Of a DNA stretch of 64,000 nucleotides, positions 34,631 through 46,000 are shown in pieces (the stretch's first letter is position 1; the number at the start of each line of letters is the position of its first letter). A program made the translations under genes and the position numbers. Below the pieces are notes generated by a model. That model saw nothing but the letters and a program-made list of their open reading frames with translations. It was not told the DNA's origin and made no database searches. The stretch spans positions 67,547,807-67,611,806 of the forward strand of contig OV050030.1 in NCBI GenBank assembly GCA_920105625.2, given 5' to 3'. The DNA is from Clusia tigrina (Eukaryota > Arthropoda > Insecta > Diptera > Clusiidae).

Positions 34631-36000
34631 GTGTGTCTTACGTATTGGTATGGTTTGGATGTGTAGAGTTTGCGTAGGTAGTTTTTGTGCTGCACTACGT
34701 TTGTGCGCAATAGTGCTAATGCACTACAAATGTAACAAAAGAGATATTGTTATTCGTAAACGCGATAATCCACTTCAAAATGTGTCTGAAACTAAAAGAG
34801 CATATGATGCGCTTCTATACCCTCTCAAGTTTTGTTACGTATAAGATGGATACAACTTTTCCGTGTTTCATGTAGATCCTGTTACTGGTATTGAAAACAA
34901 AATCAGAAAAACTTCTGCTCAACAATTTCACCCCTACAGACTTATTATAATACAAAATGATTTAAATTTGCTTAGCTATTACAAGCAACTATTGATCCAA
35001 TATATCGTCGACATATATGCCAATGTTGAAGCAGAGAGGTTGGCATTTCTCCTGTCCAACCAATCAAAATTAACAAAATGCAATGAGATATTTATAACGA
35101 AAATCCAGAAAACATTCGCGGCTTAGTTATTCTGCTGGCCACATTTCCTTGAAGCCCAAGATACATGTACGAATGTATACAGGATGCATTCTGCTATATA
35201 CGAAAGTAAGGTTGACCATATTTTTTTATAACTTTCATAACAAATCAGAAATGGGAGGAAATTAAATATGAATTTTTATCTGGTCAATCAGCTTGATATT
35301 TTTTCAAGCGTATTTGACTTGGAGCTAAAAATATTACCGGAACTACTTTAATCAGATGAAATTTGCGGTCCTGTTACTGTTCACATGTACAGCATAGAAT
35401 GGGAAAAGCGTAGTTTGGTTTGTCCCTATATTTTAATGTGGCTAACAAACAAAATTAACCCCAATAAAAACCAACAACGTTGCTTGCCCTAAATATCTCA
35501 ATGCTGATGAAGATCCGAAACTTTTCGGAATTGTCAAATCCAGTATGATGCATGGGCCCTGCGAAAATTTAAATAAAACATCACCAATTACGCTGGATGG
35601 TCGATGCGGCAAGAAACATAAAAAAATTTATTGATGAAACAATTCCTGGGGATGATGGCTATCCATCAACTGCGGATTTTCTGCTTCTATCCGAATAAAA
35701 AATATCGATCACGCATTTGACAACGGATGGGTAGTACGAGTTCTCCAGTACTCTCAGAAGTTGTTATGGCTCTTATTACCGTAGAGTTTTGTAGTAGTAT
35801 TAAGCCCATCAAGTACATTTGCAAATACGTTATCAAAGGCTCAGATTTAGCCGAATTTGTTATGGAACAAATACAAACCACATGCGAAGACAAATATCAG
35901 ATTAAATGTGGCTTCGCATATTGAAGAGATTGAAAATTGTGTACTTGTACTCCTACAGGAAACTTAAAATTCCATTAGTGGAAATTCTTTAGATAAATAT
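34631..36000 (+). pseudogene. Helitron Rep-helicase protein, Rep part (copy B)
   Basis: Blocks in order: RDIVIRKRDNPLQNVSETKR and YDALLYPLKF (34740-34835), DPVTG then KTSAQQFHPYRLII (34880-34945), LIQYIVDIYANVEAERL (34990-35045), SPRYMYECIQDA (35153-35190), FFITF..NQKWEEIKYEFLSGQ (35220-35287), GPVTVHMYSIEWEKRSL (35370-35418), MMHGPCENLNKTSP (35545-35590) and IKYICKYVIKGSDLAEF (35810-35860). This is the Helitron_like_N/Rep order. The HUH motif, usually KRGLPHxH, reads KRSLVCPY, while the tyrosines of YICKY remain. Many stops. Confidence 0.8.
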
Positions 36001-36089
36001 ATATTGCCTTTTCCAACATCATGCAGTAATATCAACAACATAGAGTATTTGGCTGCAAATAATTATACTGTGATACAAAATTAAACTTT

Positions 36090-36655
36090 CCCAAATTGAA
36101 TGGGTTGAAACTAAATGGAAATGAAAGTTCACAGCTTCCAAAATAAAACCCTGTCAGTAGTTTTTTTCATCACGTCTCAATTTTTTTTTTATACAAATTA
36201 AAATTTGGTAAAATTGTGAACACCCCATTAATGAGGATACGCTTAAGAAAATATTGTTAACATTTATTATTTGGCAAGTTATTACTTACTTACTGGTTTT
36301 TGGCTCGAGGAATCCATTTTTTATGTTTATTTTTTCCATAGGCCGACAGTAGGATTGCTTTCATACAATTTTGGTTCTTTTTTACGTAATTTTATAGAAA
36401 AAATGTTATTTTTTAATATTTTTGAGATATAAAAATCCGATTTTGTCATCCATTTTATTGCAAAACATACTCTATTTTAGATAACAAACATAACCTATTT
36501 TAGATAACACTTTTTTAATAATCACATCGAATTTATCAATTCTAAATGCATATAAAAGAAAAATTGAGACGTGATGGAAAAAAACCGCTGATAGGGTTGT
36601 GTTTTGGAAGCATTGAACTTTTATTTCCTTTTAGTTCCATACCATTCCCGTTTTC
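36090..36655. mobile_element. Non-autonomous DNA element with about 100-bp inverted repeats
   Basis: The left arm (about 36090-36190) and the reverse complement of the right arm (about 36553-36655) align over about 100 bp, including the shared words GCTTCCAAAA, TTTTTTTC(C)ATCACGTC and GAACTAAA/GAAACTAAA. The internal 360 bp is A/T-rich and non-coding. No clean target duplication could be defined and no superfamily recognised. It lies at the 3' border of Helitron B. Confidence 0.65.
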
Positions 36656-37169
36656 AATGCTGCACTATGTTATGATCATGATGAACTAAAAATATTGCAC
36701 TACGAAATGAAACTGTGTGCGTGGAATATGAAATTGTATATGATCCCATTTTAGACAGTTTTTTTTTGGATGCACAATGAAGAACTTGCAAAACATATCT
36801 GATGAAATTAATATTGGGGGAAAAAAAATGGATATATAACTATAGCTACCGCCTTATCGGGTGTCGCAGCAACATTGTTCATGGGTGGCAAAACAGTTCA
36901 TTCAGTGCACAAAATAAATATTGATATACATATGCTCGTATACGAGTATATCGCATGGAACAACCTGTTTGCGCAGTTTCGAAAAGTTCCGGTAAACGTA
37001 AAACTTTATGATAATATGTGTTAATTATTTGGGACGAATAAGAAAGCAGTAGAAACTGTAAATAGAAGTTTGCAATTTTGACACCCGACTCATGGGTGGA
37101 ATAAAATTTTTTTTTCCGTTGATTTTCGCCAATCTTTGCATATTGTACCCAGACCTTCGAACAATTGGA
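36656..37169. other. Non-coding gap
   Basis: No recognisable domain. It might hold more decayed Helitron sequence (A/T-rich with scattered GATGAAATTAAT words), but no Helitron helicase motif was found. Confidence 0.4.
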
Positions 37170-38515
37170 AATATGGGCACAGGTGAAAACACTCCACTTA
37201 AAAATTAATTTAACCGAGTGCAGAAATCTGAAGTCCGGTTAGACCGACTTCGAATTCCCTTGCGCTTTCCTTGTGCGAGCGAGTTCAACATGATTTCTTC
37301 ATAAAGCACCATTAGGAGCATATGGGCGGTAATTTTCGGTAGGGTACCTTGAATTGATTATATCGTCTCCATTTCTTGTGTATGGCTTTGTAGTGTTAAT
37401 ATAACTAATATAAAATTTCGTCCAAAAATATTGGATAGGTCATAATTTATAATAATATGTAAATAGTGGGCGTGGTTCTAAAAATAACAAGCCCCTTTTT
37501 TTTCGTTTAATATAAGTAAAAATTAAAGAACTTCCTGTTTAATTTCGTTTGGTGAATCTTCTATAGGAACCTAATAAAGATTTTTGTTTATTTATAGAAG
37601 CATAGATAGGGTAATCGCTTTTAGGTGGGGTCCCCAAAGTTCATTACGTGGGAGCGAGGCGATACCTTAATCTGATCGACCCCGATATGGATTTTTAGGG
37701 TGCATATAAGTACTAATATACAATTTCGTCCAAAAATATTGTATAGGTCGTAAGTTAAAATAATATGTCAATAGTGGGTGTAAAAATAACAATTCCATTT
37801 TTTCTATGGTGTTTAATTTTAGTACCCGCAACCTACTAAATATTTTTAATTGATTGTGGGCGTGGCAATAGTATTATGATCTTTATATTCTGCGCACACA
37901 CTATTATGGACTCATGTATATTTCTGCCAATTTTTATTCCGATGCATCAATACGGGCATAGGTAGGCTAATTTTAATTTTAGACCCAATAGTTCCTTATA
38001 TCAAAAGTAGGCATGTTCTTTCCCTGATCTACTCTATTTAACGCAGATAACGTTATAATGTCCACATATTACTTCCCGAAAAATTTCGTCCATAAATCTC
38101 AACCAGATCTTAAGTTATGAAAATTTGTTAGTAGTGGACGTGGCAATTAAAATATACCTCCCACTTTTACCATTGTGATTAGTAGGACCCAGATCTCCAT
38201 AACTGCCAAATTGCGTCACTATTCCGTCACCGACGCTATAGTCACTTTAAAAAAGGTGAGAAAAGTTCCTTATATGGAAGGTAGGCGTGGTCTTTGCCCA
38301 AATCGGCCCATAAAGCAATCTGGTTCTGTATCTTTGTCCAAACTATACTTTTGCAAAATTTCATTACGATAGCTCTAACGGTGTAGAAAAAAAGTGGCCA
38401 CAGACGGACAGACGGACAGACAGATAGACGAAACACCCGGACAGACCGACAAAAAGACGGACAAAATAAAAAAGGTTTGCTTAGTACAAGGAAGATTTTA
38501 TACATTAAAGTTGGA
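37170..38515 (+). repeat. Dispersed non-coding repeat, copy 1
   Basis: Non-coding sequence with recurring GTGGGCGTGG-type words (37457, 37857, 38280 and others) and phrases such as AAATTTCGTCCAxAAAT. It ends in a GACAGACG-type short repeat (38400-38450). The part 37850-38420 matches 49030-49580 in the same order and orientation. It carries no ORF and its class is unknown to me. Confidence 0.75.
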
Positions 38516-38589
38516 ATGTTAAATAACGTCCCAATGAGGTTTGCACATCAACTGTTAATGCAATTAACATTTCTCCCGCGCGTTGAGCA

Positions 38590-41225
38590 CGACTCAACCT
38601 ATATTAGATTCTCTATTGGTTGGTGGCGAGGGCGAGGCTGAAGCACCGTACTTGCTGACGTGATGATTTCTGGTGCATTGACGCCACGGTGAATTCTTAT
38701 TCTCCATATGACCCCAGTAATCAAAAGTATAACAGAGAGGAACAGTGCGGTGTATCGGACCACATGGTGGTAATTGCAAAGAACATACAAGAATAGACCG
38801 TTGATATGAATGTATTTGTGCGAGTTCTGCTACTGAGACGAGGTGATGTATGAATAACTATCGTCATTCCTCAATTCACTTAACTTCTCAAAATAACTGA
38901 AAACATACAATTTTTTTGATAATTTCTCTTTGTCAATGAACCCTCAAGATCCACAAGTCGAAATATTCCAGTTGTGTTTAAGTAAAAAAATTAATTCGAC
39001 AAAATAAAAAATTGTTTTCTACATTATTAAAGAAAGAAACACTACCTCTGTTTAATTAAAAGCATAAGGCCGTTAACTTAATTCGTTTAGCTGCATATTT
39101 GACCTATTTTGAAGATTTTTCTGAGATTATTGAAACTGTTGTTATTTGTGAGAATACTGTAAAAACGTGGAATTCTCTTTTGACCGGCAATTTCTTAGTC
39201 TTCGTCTCTCTCTGTTCCAAATTCTAATTTTCTTACTGTCCCCTATGCACCTTCATTCGTTCATGGCCATGTATATTTAAAAATGCTTGGGGTATTACTG
39301 GGGCAGTCGGACCCCATTTCAATATAAATGCATTTTTATTAATTATTTTAGTTATTAGTAGTATAATATTTATTATGGCAAAAAACTAAATAATTATAAT
39401 TCTACATCTTATGATTACCCTGGTGCGTTTACAGTGAACCGAAGTGTAAATGGGAAGCACTTGGATCAGATTTTAAATTAAGAATAGTTATAATTTATGA
39501 AAAGAACTTGTTAACATTTGAGTTTTCAATTCCAAATTAAATAATACAATTTTTTTTGATTTATTATAACCTTTTCTTTTTAGAAGTTTCGCAGTTCTTT
39601 TTAAAATACAAATGAACTGACCCCCCAAAAGTTTAATTTAAACTTAGCTCTGATTTCTTCTGATTTTTTTCTCCGAATATTCGCTATTTGAGACAACATC
39701 CCAGCAGTGAAACCAACTTGTTAAAATACTAGTAAAACTCATATATGTATGTAAAATTCATATACTATATGCATGTGCATAATATAATAATATGTACTCG
39801 ACATCTATAATAATTTTTGTGCAGAATTGAGGAATGTGTTAATTCAGCATGTTTATTCATGGTGCCGCATTTCCACTCTTCTTTGCGGACACTTTGGGGA
39901 TATTTTAAAACACGCGTGAACTTGAAGATTTATCTCTAAATTGAGGAATTACAAAAAGTGGTTGAAATTATAAAAAGAACTGTTTTTCTTCAAATTCCAA
40001 TGTTTGTCTTTACTTCCTTTTTTATTAAATTGACAAGAGAGGAAAAATTTAGTATACACGGCAATGAAGTGCCGCAGAAGTCAGTAACTGGTTTACTTAT
40101 AGATAAGTTTTGAACTAGTAAATTAACCACTTGATTTTTTACTATTAAATTTAATAGTACATTTTGAAGACTGTCTATAATTTTCAGTACAGGGATATGG
40201 AATATTTTTACAACAAACACAATAAATTCACATACACTATACGTGTGACCAAAAAAAATGGCCGGAACGGTAAATAAATATGGAGGGAATTGAATGTCTT
40301 TTCTTAGTCTTCTTTGGTAATAGTCTGGTGGTTGAATTTTGTGCAGTGTCATCAGTTTTTCCTTGGCCAGAGAATTGTGTAATTTTGTGAGATTCTTCAG
40401 TTGTGTTGTGTAAGTGATCGCGTGGATTCTCTGCAATGGTGCGGTTATTTGTTCACTATTTGATAATTTTTTAATTTTCCCTAAAGAATCTAATTAATTC
40501 TTTAATTTTTCCTTAAAGAAAGCATCTGCGTGATGCTGTTAACGAACTGAATACGGATTCTTGCCCTTGTATTGAGATTGCATTGTATTTTGGCACGCAT
40601 TCTGGCTGAAGTGTCAGTAGTTCTGAGCCTTTCAGTGCCAACGGGATGATTTCTTTTCCGCAGACTGCAGTGATTGATTGATTTTTTTTCTTCAATAGTA
40701 GCCACGTAGTGTTATTGGCCACAGGTTTCAGTTTACAATTTGAGTGTTGTTGTTAAACAAATTGATTTCGCAGGAACACATCTCGGCCTCATAGCTGTAC
40801 CGGATTGGCACATTTGAGTATATGTATTAATTTTGATTGATCTCATTGAGCTCACATGATGCAAAGTCGTCGGAGCTAATTTGCAGGTATTGATCGCGAG
40901 CTGCATTTATGGCCAGAAAGGTGGTGCATGTATCAATTGCCACCATAGTGTTGTTGATCCAATTTGGCACCGAAATGAGCAAAAAGAGTTTGAATCGGTC
41001 ATGTTCCACCAGAGGTAATGTAATGTTAAAAACAACATGGTCCTGAGTGAGTCCTCCTTGTACCTTCATTATCCTATATAGTTGTATTAAGTCCTCTTGA
41101 TTTGCAGGTAGTTCTAATGATGATGGCAGGTGGAGTTTAGTTTTGTCAATTTCAGTGTGGAATTGCTCGGGAGTTAAAAATAGCGGATTGAATTTACCAT
41201 GGTGAGTGTCTGTGAGAACAATAGA
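38590..41225 (-). pseudogene. BEL/Pao (roo-like) envelope remnant
   Basis: Minus strand. 41190-40830: LPLVEHDRFKLFLLISVP and TFLAINAARDQYLQIS, then in broken frames a Cys-containing NTTWLLLKKKNQSITAVCGK block (40720-40640), and a Pro/aromatic-rich segment with hydrophobic helices (40436-39990). 38790-38600 encodes a hydrophobic membrane span (FLSVILLITGVIWRI) and a short basic tail. This order fits envelope genes of BEL/roo elements. A polypyrimidine-AG (GTTCTCACAG at about 41222-41213) just upstream could be a splice acceptor. The 38800-39980 interval is decayed. Confidence 0.66.
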
Positions 41226-41340
41226 TAATCAAAGTGCTACTGGACACACGGCATATTCAGCTGGTACCAAACCGCAGCGAGACTCATCAACCAATCGTCG
41301 ACTAAGCGAGTCTCCGCGGTGAATTCGACGCCAATCCGAA

Positions 41341-42262
41341 GTGATAAGGACACTACGGCGGCAACTAAATTCAATTATGGCCGAAACGGATCGACGCTCG
41401 AAACAGTTCCTTTTATTCAAGAAAGGCAACATACTACAACATTGGAACCATATCGAAGACATCAACAATCAGCTATGGGAATTGGAGGCTGATCCTACTC
41501 TTGTGGGTTATGATACACCCCAATATATAAACCTGGAAGAAGAAGTACAGTCCGTAATGGTGCTATTAAGTGAATGGGACGCAGAAGTTACATCAACACC
41601 GGTAGCAAACAATTCCTTAAATCTGCCCAAGATAACCTTGCCTAAATTCGATGCCAATTATTTGAATTGGAGACAATTTCATGACCTCTTTAATGAAATG
41701 ATCCATAAACAGAAGATAGCGAACTGCCAGAAATTGTTCTACCTAAAGTCCAACTTAGTAGGAGAAGCCGAGCGCCTGATAAAACACCTCCCAGCCACAG
41801 AAGAAAACTACTTGACAGCTTGGAGCATTCTAAAGGACCGCTATGAGAATACTAGGGTGCTGGTAAACGCACTGCTAAGTAAACTTGTCAACCAACCCAA
41901 CGTTGCAGCAGAAGGAGCAGAGAGTTGAAAGCGTTTCCATGACACAACCTAAGAATGAGTATTGGGATTACAAAACATCCGAATTGACAGTGACACCTGG
42001 GATCCAATTGTATTGTTCATATGTATAAAGAAGTTGGACACGGCTTCACACACACTGTATGAGCAACCGCTAGCTAAGCAACGGGAACTCCAATCATTCA
42101 AGGATTTCCTAAGCTTCCTGCAATCCCGCTTCCAAGCTCTATAGGCTTTAAGAAGCAAATTAATCAGCAAAGCAAGTACACTACTTGCAAAAAATACCGA
42201 CAATTGTTCGCTTTGTGGAAGTAACCATCCTCTCTACGCATGTAATGACTTTGGCAAGTTGA
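41341..42262 (+). pseudogene. BEL gag
   Basis: The 41341 frame (195 aa) has a helical N-terminus, then LPKITLPKFDANYLNWRQFH, FYLKSNLVGEAERLIKHLP and TAWSILKDRYENTRVLVNALL, the capsid-like region characteristic of BEL/Pao gag. A TGA at about 41926 and a frameshift separate the second piece (41962-42144). An NC-like CSLCGSNHPLYAC is at about 42210-42245. Structural role in the cytoplasmic particle. Confidence 0.82.
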
Positions 42263-42263
42263 A

Positions 42264-42801
42264 GTGAAACGTCATAATCTCTGCATTAACTGTCTCAAAC
42301 TAGGGCACTCAAACTGCGTTTCAAGTCGATGCCGGAAGTGCTCCAAAAAGCATAATACTATGCTACACTTTGAAGGAGCCATCACCCAATCCTCTCCAGC
42401 TTCAAATACTAATCATACAAGAATTCAACCTGGTCATACGAAAAATAAGACGTCAATTGCAAGTATCGACCAACACAGCGTATTAGCTACTCATGCTATT
42501 GCACGCACTAAGTTAAGGTACAGCAGTAGTGAAATTAATCGACCACTCAGGAGCCACTATCGAATGCCGATCCTTACTAGAATCGGGCTCCCAGCTAAAT
42601 CTCATCACGGTGCAGCTAGCTAATAGACTAGGAATCAAAGAAAAGGTTGAGTTGTTAACAATAAAGGGCATCGGGTACGCCAATCAACAGTCACAAAGGC
42701 GTGTCAACACAAAAATAGCATCCCGAATATGTAATTTCTCTGCCAATTTCGAAGCCTTCCTCCTACCACAAATAACTCTACCGCAACCATCGATAGACAT
42801 A
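42264..42801 (+). pseudogene. BEL nucleocapsid knuckle and protease
   Basis: The first piece has CINCLKLGHSNCVSSRCRKC and HNTMLH, the double-knuckle start typical of BEL elements. The second frame (42529 on) holds the protease-like block CRSLLESGSQLNLI, where the catalytic Asp of the usual LLDSGS reads Glu. The frame runs directly to the mariner insertion point at the TA at 42800-42801. Confidence 0.8.
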
Positions 42802-44073
42802 CGAGGGCTGATTGATATTGAAGCCACCTAAGTAGGAAAAAAACATTTTTTTTTCAAAAACCATTTATTTCTCAACATAGTCTCCTTTTACTTCGACACA
42901 CTTAGTAAGACGATATTCCAACTTTTTTATACCATCTGAATAATACGATTTCGGGAACTCCTCAAAATACGCGTTAGTTTCGGTAATCACTTCTTCGTTT
43001 GAGCAGAATCTTTTCCCTACGAGCCATTTTTTCAAGTTTGGAAACAGGAAAAAGCCACTAGGAGCTAAATCTGGACTATAAGGTGGATGATTAACCAATT
43101 CGAAGTGTATTTCACGTAATTTTAGCATCGTATCTATTGCTGTGTGAACCGGTGCGTTGTCAGGAAGAAAGAGCATTTTTTTCTTCTTTAAATGTGGTCG
43201 TTTTTCCTTGATTGCATCAATCAATTGATCCAATAATGCACGATAATACTTTCCTGTGATTGTGGATCCTTTTTCAAGATAATCGATGAGCAATATTCTG
43301 TGTGCATCCCAAAATACAGTGGCCATAACCTTGCCAGCCGATTTCACTGCCTTCGCCTTCTTCGGAGCACTGCCACCCATTGTGTCGATTGATTTTTGGT
43401 TTCAGGTGTGTAGTGGTGGACCCACGTTTCATCAATAGTTATTAATCGACGCCAAAAATCAACAGGATTACGCTTTATCATGTCCAAACACCGCTGTGAA
43501 GTGGTCTGCCGAACTCGTTTTTGTTCGACACTGAACAAACTCGGCACCCATCTTGCCGATAGCTTTTTCATATGCAAATGTTCATGCAAAATGTTGAACA
43601 CACGTTCATATGATATGTTTACCATTTCAACAATCTCACGCAACTTGACTCGGCGATCATTCATAACGATATCGAGAATTTTCTTGATATTTTCTTCAGT
43701 AACCACCTCTTTTGGCCTTCCTGTTGATGGTATTGTTGCAGTGCTTGTTCGGCCGCGTTTAAATTCAGCAATCCAATATTTTACCATGTAATCTGACGGA
43801 GCAGACTCACCGTATTGTTTATCGAGCTTTTATTTTGCCTCTTTCGCCGTTTCCCTTTTCAAATAATAGTGTTTAATCATTGCACGAAATTCGCTTTTTC
43901 CATTTTTCAAGAAACACAAAAGTTTCTTACTTCAAACGACTACAACAAATAAACTAATCGATGAATTTGGGTGAAATTTTAACATTTGACAGATCGCATT
44001 TTCTAAACAAAAAAAAGTTTCTGGTTTGTGCTGCCATCTAGCGCCAGGTAGCTTCAATATCAATCCGCCCTCG
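42802..44073 (-). mobile_element. Mariner (Tc1/mariner) element inserted in BEL-1
   Basis: 1272 bp with inverted terminal repeats: the left end CGAGGGCTGATTGATATTGA (42802 on) matches the reverse of the right end CGAGGGCGGATTGATATTGA (44073 down), about 28 bp with two mismatches. It is flanked by TA on both sides (42800-42801, 44074-44075), the mariner target duplication. One transposase gene lies on the minus strand. Confidence 0.92.
42865..43906 (-). pseudogene. Mariner transposase, inactivated
   Basis: Two overlapping open pieces. 43787-43344: HTH region WIAEFKRGRTS, GRPKEVVTEENIKKI, ARWVPSLFSVEQK and the first catalytic block TIDETWVHHY. 43380-42865: KSAGKVMATVFWDA, LPDNAPVHTA (second Asp) and PYSPDLAPSGFFLFPNLKKW. 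Exactly 34 residues after the second Asp the expected third Asp of the D,D34D triad is Gly (codon GGC at 43054-43056). Other defects: an indel in the A-run after the ATG at about 43906, an in-frame TAA at about 43835 and a frameshift at about 43365. It cannot catalyse transposition. Confidence 0.92.
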
Positions 44074-44075
44074 TA

Positions 44076-45050
44076 GATACCACCAGCTGGGAAATACCAA
44101 ACAACATTAAGTTGGCAGACCAAGCATTCAACACTCCAGGTCCTGTTGACATTCTGTAGGGAGCAGATTTCTATCACGACATCCTTAGCATCGGACAAAT
44201 TCTTTTGGAAAAAGGTTTGGCAACATTACAAAACACAGTTTTTGGATGGATTGTGGCGGGCAAAATCGACAACCACTGCCTTGATGAATTAACATGCTGA
44301 CCAATACAGAATTCGACCTACACAAATTTTGGATACTAGAGGAAGTAGATGCCAAGGTTCCCACATAAGCACTTCAGCCAAACAGTGGAAAGAAATGCAC
44401 TTGGCAGATTTGTCGTACAAATGCATTTCAAACAAAAACCTGAAAGATTAATACACTCCAAGGATCTGGCCTTGAGGAGATTCACGTCATTGGAACGCAA
44501 GCTCACCAAGGATTCCTCATTGAAAGGAATGTATGCTGACTTTATGGCATCAACTTTGTCATATGAGTCTCATTAAGGAAGAAGAGATAAAATCCCCATC
44601 ATACTTCCTACCACATCATGGTATCCTTAAGCCATCAAGCACAACCACTAAAGTCGGAGTTGTTTTTGACCCATCAGCGAAGTCACCAACCAACCTTGCA
44701 CTTAATGACGTGCTAGCTGCTGGTCCAACAATTCAGAACGATATATTCATCATATTACTGCGCTTTCGGGTGCCCAGATTCCTTTTCAGCCCAGATATAG
44801 AAAAGATGTACCGTCAGATCCTAATCAACGACCAGGATCGAAATCTTCAATTAATTGCTTGGGGAACTGAACCTTCTTTACCAATTCAGTTCTATAAGCT
44901 AAATACAGTAACATACGGAACAACATCAGTACCTTATTTGGCTACAAAATGCTTGCAACAACACGCCCAAGATCAACCATCCAGTCGCTGCCGCAATCCT
45001 TCAAAGGGATTTCTATGTGGACGATGTCATGAGAGGTTGCAATAGGCTAA
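44076..45050 (+). pseudogene. BEL-1 reverse transcriptase
   Basis: The frame after the mariner starts DTTSWEIP, then the A17-type region QNTVFGWIVAGK at about 44230. RT: 44349-44576 (GRFVVQMHFKQKPERLIHSK), 44533-45045 with SPSYFLPHHGILKPSSTTTK, VVFDPSAKSPTNLALNDVL, FSPDIEKMYRQILI (motif A) and VTYGTTSVPYLATKCLQQ (motif B). Motif C DFYVDDVMRG lies at about 45010-45035 in the next frame. Frameshifts near 44345, 44560 and 45020. Confidence 0.82.
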
Positions 45051-46000
45051 CAGAAGCCATTTTTGCTCAAGCTCAACTTCAGCAACTACTCGCCAAAGGT
45101 GGCTTCAAACTGAGAAAATGGTGCGCAAATCATCACAAACTGCTGCAGGAGATATCAATGGCAGATCGAGCAATGCAGTTTGACTTCGATATAGCCTCCG
45201 ACGATCACATTAAAACACTAAGATTGTCATGGATTCCAGTAAATGATAGCCTCCGGGTCAAAACAAATTGTTCCGATACAACAAGGATTACTAAAAGGAT
45301 TGTATCCTCGGACATTTCGCGTCTTTTTGATCCACTTGGGTTTATGGGACCAGTAGTCGTATCGGCAAAACTATTTCTGCAGCAACTTTGGACATTAAAG
45401 TTAGATTGGGATGCAGCATTACCAATGGACCTACACACACGATGGCTCCGTTTTCGAGATGAACTAACTGAATTGGACAAAATTGATGTACAAAGACAAG
45501 CCTTTGGAAAACACGTGCCGAAAATTGTTCAGATACATGTCTTCGCTGATGCTTCTGAACGGGCGTACGGCGGTGCAGTTTACGTTCGTTCAGTTACCGA
45601 GGACAACGTAGTACTTGTAGTATATACTATAGATTTGCGACAAATCCAAGTTCGCAGCAGTCAAGTTTACCACAATTCAAGACGAGAACTCTGTACGGCT
45701 ATGTTAACGGCTGAGCCAATAAATCGAGTAAAAAAAGAAGAACAGCTGCGAGAGACTCCTACGTTCTGAAATTGTACTGGCATGGATCAATTCCACATCG
45801 TCATCGTATCAAACCTTCGTTGCCAACCGTATAGCAACCATACAAAATCTCAGCTTACCTTAACAATGGCGACACGTCAGATCGAAAGAAAATCCAGCCG
45901 ATATTCTATAACGTGGAATTACTCTATCAAAATTGAAGAACTGCACGTTATGGTTCTATGGTCCCTTATTTCTTCATAGCTCAGAAGCAACATGGTCTGT
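45051..46000 (+). pseudogene. BEL-1 RT thumb and RNase H
   Basis: The 45017-45769 frame continues LLAKGGFKLRKWCANHHKLL, SRLFDPLGFMGPVVVSAKLF and QIHVFADASERAYGGAVYVR, the BEL RNase H first block (Asp of ADAS). The next block (RELCTAMLTAEPINRV in place of the usual RLELCGA..) is partly decayed. Fragments WNCTGMDQFHIVIVS and AFVANRIATIQ-like coding continue in shifted frames to about 46000. Confidence 0.76.

Larger units (their letters stand above)
33255..36080 (+). mobile_element. Helitron, copy B (Rep region), interrupted
   Basis: The 5' coding part (33270-33600) matches copy A at 10400-10740. It resumes at about 34110 (FQMTSFEAYEISKDNFRL) after a 500-bp insertion, and continues with the N-terminal and Rep-type blocks at 34740-36000. 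The helicase domain and both terminal signals (5' TC, 3' hairpin with CTRR) were not found. No intact ORF remains. Confidence 0.75.
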
